NCBI GenBank assembly: GCA_963205075.1
Contig: CAUJIU010000072.1
Location: forward strand, 1-62,479
Length of the DNA stretch: 62,479 bases
Direction: 5' to 3'
DNA from: Pseudomonadota bacterium
GTDB lineage: Bacteria; Pseudomonadota; Alphaproteobacteria; Rhodobacterales; Rhodobacteraceae
Under the pieces are notes generated by a model. It was not told the DNA's origin and did no database searches. It worked only from the letters and a program-made list of their open reading frames with translations. Positions 56,059 to 62,479 of the stretch are shown one piece after another. Every line of letters begins with the position of its first letter. Position 1 is the stretch's first letter. The position numbers and the translations under genes were made by a program.

Positions 56059-56061
56059 TGC

Positions 56062-56433
56062 TTAGTCCTTTCCCGATTTTCTGCTCTCTTCGAGCCAGCG
56101 AAGCTGGAAGTGCATAGGAACTGAGAACTCAATTGTGTGTTGGCTTGAGTTGCGCGATGAAGACTTTCCATCGACATCAAGCGAACCCGCGACAACCGAA
56201 ATCAGAGGCCCACCGAGTTGGCCATGTCCTTGCTTTTCAGAACCTGCCTCTGTTTCGACCACAAGATGGAATCGAACAAGTTGGTCCCCGAGACTGTATC
56301 GTTCACCGTCAACGCTATTGGGAGCGATTGGGATTCCATCGTTGTCGTGAGAGTGCTTTTGTGCGCGTCGAACACCGTCAGAAATGCTTGCAAGCGATTC
56401 AGCGATAAAATCCGCCAAAGTAGTTTTCCTCAT
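56062..56433 (-). CDS. Unknown 123-aa protein inserted in the sox operon
   Basis: I do not recognise this protein with confidence. It starts at ATG 56433, overlapping the soxB stop by 1 nt (TGATG), and ends 3 nt before soxD. The N-terminus is helical (TLADFIAESLASISDGVRRAQ), and residues ~53-109 look like a beta-rich domain ending QHTIEFSVPMHFQ. That shape weakly recalls trypsin-co-occurring (trypco2-like) domains found with NTPase or protease conflict systems. I counted about 51% G+C over 56101-56400 against 68% in a neighbouring 60-base stretch of soxB, and codon use is atypical. It is probably horizontally acquired yet neatly coupled to the operon. Confidence 0.75.
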   Translation of the reverse strand: MRKTTLADFIAESLASISDGVRRAQKHSHDNDGIPIAPNSVDGERYSLGDQLVRFHLVVETEAGSEKQGHGQLGGPLISVVAGSLDVDGKSSSRNSSQHTIEFSVPMHFQLRWLEESRKSGKD

Positions 56434-57677
56434 CAATGCGCCACCCCCGCGGCGACGCTTTCGTCAATGAACCGGCCCTCGCGGAAGCGGTACATCGAGA
56501 ACTCCTCGGTCAGCGGCGAATGGCCCTTGGCCATCAGTTCGGCCATGGCCCAGCCCGAGCCGGGGATCGACTTGAAGCCGCCGGTGCCCCAGCCGCAATT
56601 GACGAAGATGCCGCCCACCGGCGTCTTGGACAGGATGGGCGAGCGGTCGCCGGTCATGTCGACGATGCCGCCCCATTGCCGCAGCATCTTGAGCCGCGAG
56701 ATCATCGGGAAGGTCTCGACCAGCGCCCGCACCGTCTCCTCGATATGGTGGAACGAGCCGCGCTGGGTATAGTTGTTGAAGCCGTCGGTGCCGCCGCCGA
56801 TCACCATCTCGCCCTTGTCGGACTGGCTCATGTAGCCATGCACGGTGTTGGCCATCACCACCACGTCCATGCAGGGCTTGATCGGCTCGCTGACCAGCGC
56901 CTGCAGGGCCAGCGATTCGATCGGCAGGCGGAAACCGGCCTTTTCGGCCAGCACGCTGGAATGGCCGGCCACCACCAGACCCAGCTTGTCGCAGTCGATC
57001 TCGCCGCGGCTGGTGCTGACCCCCACCACCCGGCCATCCTTGCGCCGCACGCCGGTGACCTCGCATTGCTGGATCACGTCCATGCCCATGTCCGAGCAGG
57101 CCCGCGCATAGGCCCAGGCCACCGCATCGTGGCGCGCGGTGCCGCCGCGCGGCTGCCAGAGCGCACCGAGGACCGGGTAGCGCGGCCCCTCGATATGGAT
57201 GATCGGCACCAGTTCCTTGACCCGCTGGGGCGAAATGAACTCGGTCGCCACCCCTTGCAGCATGTTGGCATGCGCGGTGCGCTTGTAGCCGCGGATCTCG
57301 TGCTGGGTCTGGGCCAGCATCATCACCCCGCGCGGGCTGAACATGACGTTCATGTTCAGGTCCTGGCTCATGGTCTCGTAGAGCGAGCGGGCCTTTTCAT
57401 AGATGGCAGCCGAGGCATCCTGCAGGTAGTTGGAGCGGATGATCGTGGTGTTGCGCCCGGTATTGCCGCCGCCAAGCCAGCCCTTTTCAAGGATCGCCAC
57501 GTTGCGGATGCCGTGGTTCTTGCCCAGGTAATAGGCGGTCGCCAGCCCGTGCCCGCCGGCGCCGACGATGATGGCGTCATATTTCTTCCTGGGCTCGGGC
57601 GAGCGCCAGGCGCGTTCCCAGCCGGTGTGAAAGCGCAAGGCCTCGCGGGCGACGGCAAAGACGGAATAGCGTTTCAT
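56433..57677 (-). CDS. soxB: Sarcosine oxidase beta subunit
   Basis: This 414-aa FAD/FMN subunit oxidises sarcosine. It has the FAD-binding loop IIVGAGGHGLATAYYLG (37-53), the GNTGRNTTIIRSNYL segment, and RHDAVAW, whose His183 aligns with the residue that carries covalent FMN in SoxB. The C-terminal GGIFVNCGWGTGGFKSIPGSG is typical. It is the first gene of the operon and is intact. Confidence 0.96.
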   Translation of the reverse strand: MKRYSVFAVAREALRFHTGWERAWRSPEPRKKYDAIIVGAGGHGLATAYYLGKNHGIRNVAILEKGWLGGGNTGRNTTIIRSNYLQDASAAIYEKARSLYETMSQDLNMNVMFSPRGVMMLAQTQHEIRGYKRTAHANMLQGVATEFISPQRVKELVPIIHIEGPRYPVLGALWQPRGGTARHDAVAWAYARACSDMGMDVIQQCEVTGVRRKDGRVVGVSTSRGEIDCDKLGLVVAGHSSVLAEKAGFRLPIESLALQALVSEPIKPCMDVVVMANTVHGYMSQSDKGEMVIGGGTDGFNNYTQRGSFHHIEETVRALVETFPMISRLKMLRQWGGIVDMTGDRSPILSKTPVGGIFVNCGWGTGGFKSIPGSGWAMAELMAKGHSPLTEEFSMYRFREGRFIDESVAAGVAH

Positions 57678-57879
57678 GGCGGGGCGATTCCTCTGCGGCA
57701 GGGCGGTTGCGGCACTTGAGCTTACCTGAACTCTGCCGCCGATGACATGGTGCCTGCCAGCGGCAAGTTACCCAAGGAATCCGACATGCGCACCTTGTCG
57801 CAGCTTTTCGGGCCCAAGCCTGCCCCTTCCCATGCCGGGCAACGGCGACTAGGTAGGTCGCAACCGACGGAGATTGCCC

Positions 57880-59088
57880 TTGCTGTTCTGGATCCTGACC
57901 GGCGTCGTATCTGTGCTTGTGGCCGGTGCCCTGGCCCTGCCGCTGTTGCGCCCGCGCGCCGCGCCGGAGGAGCAATCCAGCGATGTGGCGCTCTACCGCG
58001 ACCAGCTGGCGGAAGTGGCCCGCGATCTCGAGCGCGGCACGCTGGCCCCCGACGAGGCCGAACGCTCGCGCATCGAGATCTCGCGCCGCATCCTTGCCGC
58101 CGACGGGCGCGGCGGACCTCCGGCGCGGCAGGCCCCCGAGGGCGCGACCCGGCTGGCGGTGGCGCTGGCCGGGGCGCTGGTGATCCTGGGCGGTATCGCG
58201 GGCTATTACCGTCTGGGCGCACCGGGCTATCCCGACCTGTCGCTGGCCAACCGCATCGCGCAGGGCGATGCCGTCCGCGACCACCGGCCGGGCCAGGCCG
58301 AGGCCGAGGCGGCCGCCGCGCAACTGCCGCGCCCCGAGGTCGAGGCGCCGGCCGATTATCTGGCCATGGTCCAGCAATTGCGCGACATCGTCCCCACCCG
58401 CCCCGATGACCAGCAGGGCTGGACCCTGCTGGCCCGCCACGAAGGCGCCCTGCGCAACTATGCCGCCGCCGCCGCCGCGCAGGCGCATCTGGTCGAGATC
58501 AGGGGCGATGACGCCACTGTCGGGGACCTGCAACTGCTGGCCGATTTCATGGTGGCCGCCACCGCCGGACAGGTCTCGCCCGAGGCCGAGCAGGTCGTCC
58601 GCCGGATCATCGCGCGCGACGATCAGAACCTCGCCGCGCGCTACTATCTTGGCCTGCTCTATGCCGAGACCGACCGCCCCGACATCGCCTTCCGCCTCTG
58701 GCGCGGCCTGATCGACAGCGGGCAGGGCGGCATCCATGTCGAGCTGGCCCGCGCCCAGATCGAGGACGCGGCGATGCGCGCCGGCGTGAACTACGCCCTG
58801 CCCGAGGCCCCCGGACCCAGCGCCGCCGATATCGAGGCCGCCGGCGACATGACCGCGGCAGACCGCGAGGCCATGATCCGCGGCATGGTCGACGGGCTGG
58901 CCCAGCGGCTGGCCAGCCAGGGCGGCCCGGTCGAGGACTGGGCGCGGCTGATCACCTCGCTGGCGACGCTGGGCGAGACCGATCAGGCCGGCGCCATCCT
59001 GGCCGAGGCGCGGCAGGTCTTTGCCGCCTCCGCCGCCGCCATGGCGCAGCTGGACGCCGCGGCGGCCAGCGCCGGCCTGTCGCCATGA
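57880..59088 (+). CDS. ccmI: Cytochrome c biogenesis protein CcmI
   Basis: CcmI delivers apocytochrome c to the haem ligase. The start is probably TTG 57880 (MLFWILTGVVSVLVAGAL), with GGAG 8 nt upstream; TTG 57874 is the alternative. The 402-aa protein has two membrane helices (~2-20 and ~92-110), a cytoplasmic loop between them with YRDQLAEVARDLERGTL, and a C-terminal TPR-like periplasmic domain. The YRDQL...G.L motif is the family hallmark. It is upstream of ruvX with a 4-nt overlap and far from the other ccm genes at 33-36 kb. Confidence 0.92.
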   Translation: MLFWILTGVVSVLVAGALALPLLRPRAAPEEQSSDVALYRDQLAEVARDLERGTLAPDEAERSRIEISRRILAADGRGGPPARQAPEGATRLAVALAGALVILGGIAGYYRLGAPGYPDLSLANRIAQGDAVRDHRPGQAEAEAAAAQLPRPEVEAPADYLAMVQQLRDIVPTRPDDQQGWTLLARHEGALRNYAAAAAAQAHLVEIRGDDATVGDLQLLADFMVAATAGQVSPEAEQVVRRIIARDDQNLAARYYLGLLYAETDRPDIAFRLWRGLIDSGQGGIHVELARAQIEDAAMRAGVNYALPEAPGPSAADIEAAGDMTAADREAMIRGMVDGLAQRLASQGGPVEDWARLITSLATLGETDQAGAILAEARQVFAASAAAMAQLDAAAASAGLSP

Positions 59089-59558
59089 TCTGCGCCACGC
59101 CCGAGGACTTCGCCGCCGCCCTGCCCCGGCACCGCGCCATTGCCGGGCTGGACCTTGGCACGGTGACCATCGGGGTCGCGGTCTCGGACCTGCTGCTCAG
59201 CGTCGCCAGCCCGCTGGAAACCATCAAGCGCAGCAAGTTCACCGCCGACGCCGCCCGCCTGCTGGAGATCGTCGCCCGGCGCGATCTGGGCGGCATCGTG
59301 CTCGGCCTGCCGATGAACATGGACGGTTCCGAAGGCGCGCGCTGCCAGTCGACCCGCGCCTTCGCCCGCAATCTCGAACGGCTGACGCCCTTGCCCATCG
59401 CCTTCTGGGACGAGAGGCTATCGACCGTGGCCGCCGAAAGGGCGCTGCTGGAGGCGGATACGTCTCGCAAACGTCGCGCCGAGGTGATCGACCACGTGGC
59501 CGCCGCCTATATCCTGCAAGGCATGCTGGACCGGTTGGCACATCTGAGGAGCGGCTGA
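59085..59558 (+). CDS. ruvX: Putative pre-16S rRNA nuclease / Holliday junction resolvase RuvX (YqgF)
   Basis: This 157-aa RNase H-fold protein begins MICATPEDFAAALPRH and contains GLDLGTVTIGVAVSD with the catalytic Asp, VLGLPMNMDGSEGARCQSTR and WDERLSTVAAERALL, then DHVAAAYILQ. Known members process 16S rRNA 5' ends. It overlaps ccmI by 4 nt and abuts the DUF1289 gene. Confidence 0.95.
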   Translation: MICATPEDFAAALPRHRAIAGLDLGTVTIGVAVSDLLLSVASPLETIKRSKFTADAARLLEIVARRDLGGIVLGLPMNMDGSEGARCQSTRAFARNLERLTPLPIAFWDERLSTVAAERALLEADTSRKRRAEVIDHVAAAYILQGMLDRLAHLRSG

Positions 59559-59807
59559 ATGGCGGACCCCACTGACAGCGACGCGGTCTGGAAGCGCGAC
59601 GAGATCGAGAGCCCCTGCATCAAGGTCTGCCTGATCCACCCGGTCGAGCGCATCTGCACCGGCTGCCTGCGCAGCATCGACGAGATCGGGGCCTGGGGCC
59701 GCCTGAGCCCGCAGGAACGCCGCGACATCATGGACGAGCTGCCAAGCCGGCGCGGGCGGCTGCAAAAGCGCCGCGGCGGCCGGGCCGCGCGGCTGGCGCA
59801 GGGCTAG
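59559..59807 (+). CDS. DUF1289 small Cys-containing protein
   Basis: This 82-aa protein is a DUF1289 member with the pattern ESPCIKVCLIHP, CTGCLRSIDEIGAWGRLSP and RRDIMDELPSRR; four Cys residues in CxxxC and CxxC spacing suggest metal binding. The C-terminus is strongly basic (LQKRRGGRAARLAQG). The function is unknown. It starts directly after the ruvX stop and is probably co-transcribed. Confidence 0.85.
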   Translation: MADPTDSDAVWKRDEIESPCIKVCLIHPVERICTGCLRSIDEIGAWGRLSPQERRDIMDELPSRRGRLQKRRGGRAARLAQG

Positions 59808-60571
59808 TCGAGCCGCAGCCAGTCGCGCATGTCGCGCAGCACCGGGCGGAAATAGGCCACCATCCGCCCTTCGGGCGGCGCCTTGGCGCCCGGCTTCCAC
59901 GGGGCGACGCCGTGGATCAGCATCCGGTGCATCAGCACCGACTGGCCCGGCACCATCGGCAGCTCGACCCGGTTGCACATCTCGAACACCTCGTCGCGGG
60001 CGTCCTTGTAGATCTCGGTCACGTCGGTGGCGGCCCAGTCAGCGGGCGGAACCCCGGCAAAGGCCGCCATGAAGGCATCGCGGATGATCTCGTGGCTGCC
60101 CTCCCAGACCACCAGCGGGCTGGCCTCGGTGGCGGTCAGCGGCAGGCCCAGAATCCAGCCATGCGGCTCGCGCAGGAAACGGCGTTTGTCCGGCCCTTCG
60201 GCCAGCAGCCCGTCCAGATGGGCCGCGTCACGCTCGCGCCGGAAGGCATGGGCGGCGGCGCTTTCACCTTCGTCGCGGCGCGGATAGCCGGGATAGACCA
60301 CCGACAACTGTGCGCGGTGGAGCTTCATCGCCGGCACCTCGCCCTCCCAGGGGCCGGCAAGCGCCACGCCGCCGATGGCGCCGTCATCGGCATTGGGCAG
60401 CGCATCGACGCCGACAAACCAGGTGCCGCCATGGCGCAGCCAGCGCGCCCGCATTTCCACGTCTGCCGCCACCGCCTTCGCCGGGCCGAGCGCCGCCCTG
60501 GCCCAGGCCGCGACCCTTGGGTCCTGCGGCATCAGCGCATGGCCGAGCCGGTCCAGATCGTCGCTTACCAT
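59804..60571 (-). CDS. Phytanoyl-CoA dioxygenase-like Fe(II)/2-oxoglutarate enzyme
   Basis: This 255-aa protein has the facial triad expected of the PhyH family: His118-x-Asp120 (AAHLDGLL) and His220 (MHRMLIHGV), with Arg236 (GRMVAYFRP) positioned to bind 2-oxoglutarate. The jelly-roll core includes HGWILGLPLTATEASPLVVW. The substrate is not predictable. It overlaps the upstream TauE/SafE gene by 7 nt, so they may be co-expressed, and its 3' end overlaps the convergent DUF1289 gene by 4 nt. Confidence 0.78.
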   Translation of the reverse strand: MVSDDLDRLGHALMPQDPRVAAWARAALGPAKAVAADVEMRARWLRHGGTWFVGVDALPNADDGAIGGVALAGPWEGEVPAMKLHRAQLSVVYPGYPRRDEGESAAAHAFRRERDAAHLDGLLAEGPDKRRFLREPHGWILGLPLTATEASPLVVWEGSHEIIRDAFMAAFAGVPPADWAATDVTEIYKDARDEVFEMCNRVELPMVPGQSVLMHRMLIHGVAPWKPGAKAPPEGRMVAYFRPVLRDMRDWLRLD

Positions 60572-61389
60572 CCCAGGGCCTTTCGCAGCATGTTGAGCGC
60601 CACCAGCGTCAGGAACGCGCCGAAAATGCGCTTGAGCCTGACCGCATCGGTGCGATGGGCCAGCGCCACTCCAAGCGGAGCGGTCAGCAGGGTCATGGCG
60701 ATGACGATGACGAATGCCACCAGGTTGACCGCGCCGATATTGAAGGGCGGGCGGGCCTCGGGCGTTATGCCCACCAGCAGGAAGACGGCGACCGAGGGCA
60801 CCGCGATGATGATGCCAAAGCCCGCCGCCGTCGCCACCGCCCGGTGGATCGGCACGCTGAACAGGCTCATGGTCGGCACCCCGAACGAGCCGCCGCCGAT
60901 GCCCATCAGCACCGACAGGAACCCGATCACCGGCGAGATCAGGTAGCCGCGCCAGCCCATCGGCATCTGTTGCCCCAGCCGCCAGTGCTGGCGCCCCAGC
61001 GCCATGTAGAGCCCGACCAGCATCGCCAGCCCGCCGAAAATCGCCATCAGCGCGGTCGAGCGCAGCGACGAGGCCACCATGACCCCGATCAGCGCGCCCG
61101 CCGCGATCCCCGGCGCCCAGCCGCGCAGGATGGCCCAGTCCACCGCGCCCTTGCGGTTGTGGGCCAGAACCGAGCGCGCCGATGTCACCACGATCGTCGC
61201 CAGGGAAGTGGCCAGGCAGATCTGCATCAGCTGCGGGCTGTCATAGCCAAGCGTCTGGAATGCATAGAAGAATGACGGGACCAATATGATGCCGCCGCCG
61301 ACCCCCAGCAGCCCGGCCAGCACACCGGCCACCGCGCCGATGCCCAGAAGCATCGCGCCCATCAGGAGGTCCAGCTGGATTTCGGCCAT
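60565..61389 (-). CDS. TauE/SafE-family membrane permease
   Basis: This 274-aa protein has about eight hydrophobic segments and the two family repeats (GVLAGLLGVGGGIILVPSF near the N-terminus and GFLSVLMGIGGGSFGVPTM in the second half). Members move sulfite, sulfoacetate or related small anions across the inner membrane. The substrate here is uncertain. It is upstream of the PhyH-like gene. Confidence 0.9.
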   Translation of the reverse strand: MAEIQLDLLMGAMLLGIGAVAGVLAGLLGVGGGIILVPSFFYAFQTLGYDSPQLMQICLATSLATIVVTSARSVLAHNRKGAVDWAILRGWAPGIAAGALIGVMVASSLRSTALMAIFGGLAMLVGLYMALGRQHWRLGQQMPMGWRGYLISPVIGFLSVLMGIGGGSFGVPTMSLFSVPIHRAVATAAGFGIIIAVPSVAVFLLVGITPEARPPFNIGAVNLVAFVIVIAMTLLTAPLGVALAHRTDAVRLKRIFGAFLTLVALNMLRKALGW

Positions 61390-61460
61390 GGGTTGTCCTC
61401 ATCTGTCGCGGCGCCCTGCACCCGCTGTTGATGCACTCCGCCCGCCCCGCCCGCAAGGGC

Positions 61461-62444
61461 TCAGGCGGCCCGGCTGATCTCGGCCAGCGCCGCCTCGACC
61501 AGCTCCGGCCCCGCGCCCGGCAGGCTCGCGCCTTCCGACAGCACCCGCCGCCACAGCCGCGCGCCGGGCCGCGCGGTGAACAGGCCAAGCATGTGCCGGG
61601 TGATCTGGTGCAGCCGCCCGCCCGCGGCCAGATGCGCCTCGATATAGGGCAGCATCGCCTGCACCGCCTGTTCGGCGGTCTGGCCGGTATCCTGCCCGAA
61701 GATGCGCGCATCGACCTGCGGCAGGATGGCGCCGGGGCTGTGATAGGCGGCGCGCCCGATCATCACCCCGTCCATCCCGGCGTCGAGAAAGCCCTGCGCC
61801 TGATCGAGGCTTTCGATGCCGCCGTTGACCGACAGGTGCAGATGCGGAAACACGCCCTTCATCTGCTGCACCAGAGCGTAGTCGAGCGGCGGCACCGTCC
61901 GGTTTTCCTTGGGCGACAGGCCCTGCAGCCAGGCCTTGCGGGCATGGATGGTGAACCGGTTGACGCCCGCCGCACTGACGCGGGCCAGAAACTCGGGCAG
62001 CACCTCTTGCGGCTCCTGGTCGTCAACGCCGATCCGGCATTTGACCGTGACCTCGACCGGCGCGGCGGCGCGCATGGCGGCAACGCAGTCGGCGACCAGC
62101 CCGGGCCGCTCCATCAGCACCGCGCCAAAACAGCCCGACTGCACCCGGTCCGAGGGGCAGCCGAAGTTCAGGTTGACCTCGTCATAGCCGAACTCGGCCG
62201 CGATGCGCGTGGCCTGCGCCAGCGCCGCCGGGTCGGAGCCGCCCAGTTGCAGCGCCACCGGATGTTCGGCCGGGTGATAGCCCAGCAGCCGCTCGCGGTC
62301 GCCGTGGATGACCGCCGCCGCCGTCACCATCTCGGTATAGAGCAGCGCCTGCCGGGTCATGAGGCGGTGCAGGTAGCGGCAATGGCGGTCGGTCCAATCC
62401 ATCATCGGGGCGACCGAGAGGCGGGCGGCTTGTGAAATGGTCAT
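61461..62444 (-). CDS. dusA: tRNA-dihydrouridine(20/20a) synthase DusA
   Basis: DusA reduces uridines in the tRNA D-loop with FMN and NADPH. The 327-aa protein starts MTISQAARLSVAPMMDWTDRH and has the catalytic Cys96 in NLNFGCPSDRVQ, VKCRIGVDD, FTIHARKAWLQGLSPKENR and MIGRAAYHSPGAI, all specific to DusA. It is the last complete gene of the window; 35 nt remain to the right edge. Confidence 0.97.
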   Translation of the reverse strand: MTISQAARLSVAPMMDWTDRHCRYLHRLMTRQALLYTEMVTAAAVIHGDRERLLGYHPAEHPVALQLGGSDPAALAQATRIAAEFGYDEVNLNFGCPSDRVQSGCFGAVLMERPGLVADCVAAMRAAAPVEVTVKCRIGVDDQEPQEVLPEFLARVSAAGVNRFTIHARKAWLQGLSPKENRTVPPLDYALVQQMKGVFPHLHLSVNGGIESLDQAQGFLDAGMDGVMIGRAAYHSPGAILPQVDARIFGQDTGQTAEQAVQAMLPYIEAHLAAGGRLHQITRHMLGLFTARPGARLWRRVLSEGASLPGAGPELVEAALAEISRAA

Positions 62445-62479
62445 CGCCCCTCCCCTGTCTGGCTGGTGCGGGCAAGGCT

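Overview
The window is high-GC chromosomal DNA from a marine alphaproteobacterium of the Rhodobacteraceae, most likely of the Roseobacter/Ruegeria group. The evidence is a gene transfer agent (GTA) structural cluster of the Rhodobacter capsulatus type, the DMSP lyase gene dddP, an acyl-homoserine-lactone synthase/receptor pair, a soxBDAG sarcosine oxidase operon, and a yajC-secDF-ccmABCDG gene order. I see no insertion sequence, integrase, CRISPR array or rRNA operon. The DNA reads as mostly core genome with a few accessory spots.

Layout. 1-5465 (minus): the first genes of the GTA cluster (g1 small terminase, g2 large terminase, g3 portal, g3.5, g4 protease, g5 capsid, and g6 cut by the window edge), behind a near-consensus sigma-70 promoter and a leader hairpin. 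5518-11965: mltG and the fatty-acid genes fabF, acpP, fabG, fabD, with a PilZ-domain gene on the opposite strand between acpP and fabF. 12165-13576: rpsF-rpsR-rplI with promoter and terminator. 13699-15138: trigger factor and tRNA-Leu(UAG). 15301-20850: a Hint-fold protein, nnrD, glnB-glnA and an unknown protein. 20960-22303: dddP, then purB. 23776-25825: luxI, luxR and a divergent LuxR-like protein that keeps the signal-binding domain but lacks the DNA-binding domain. 25880-28616: a lone fliG-like gene, a lipid A acyltransferase-like gene and a DUF1223 gene. 28757-33335: acnA behind a promoter overlapped by two GntR-type operator-like sites, then a DUF1801 gene and a phosphomannomutase/phosphoglucomutase. 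33358-39434: cytochrome c maturation genes ccmG, D, C, B, A, an Mth938-like gene, secF, secD and yajC. 39612-44474: serS, then der, bamB and a YfgM-like gene. 44555-52153: an Atm1-type exporter, a LysM protein, a LOG-family hydrolase, Fe superoxide dismutase, and a divergent GSCFA/GT61 pair. 52162-57677: soxG, A, D and B with a foreign-looking 123-aa gene between soxB and soxD. 57880-62444: ccmI, ruvX, a DUF1289 gene, a PhyH-like dioxygenase, a TauE/SafE permease and dusA.

How the genes work together. Most are housekeeping: envelope lipid synthesis, ribosome, nitrogen control (PII Tyr51 and glutamine synthetase Tyr397 are both present), protein export, c-type cytochrome assembly and outer-membrane assembly. 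The parts that say most about lifestyle are DMSP cleavage, sarcosine (hence glycine betaine/choline) oxidation, quorum sensing and GTA production. In R. capsulatus quorum sensing controls GTA production, so finding both about 20 kb apart here is suggestive, but nothing in the sequence proves a link.
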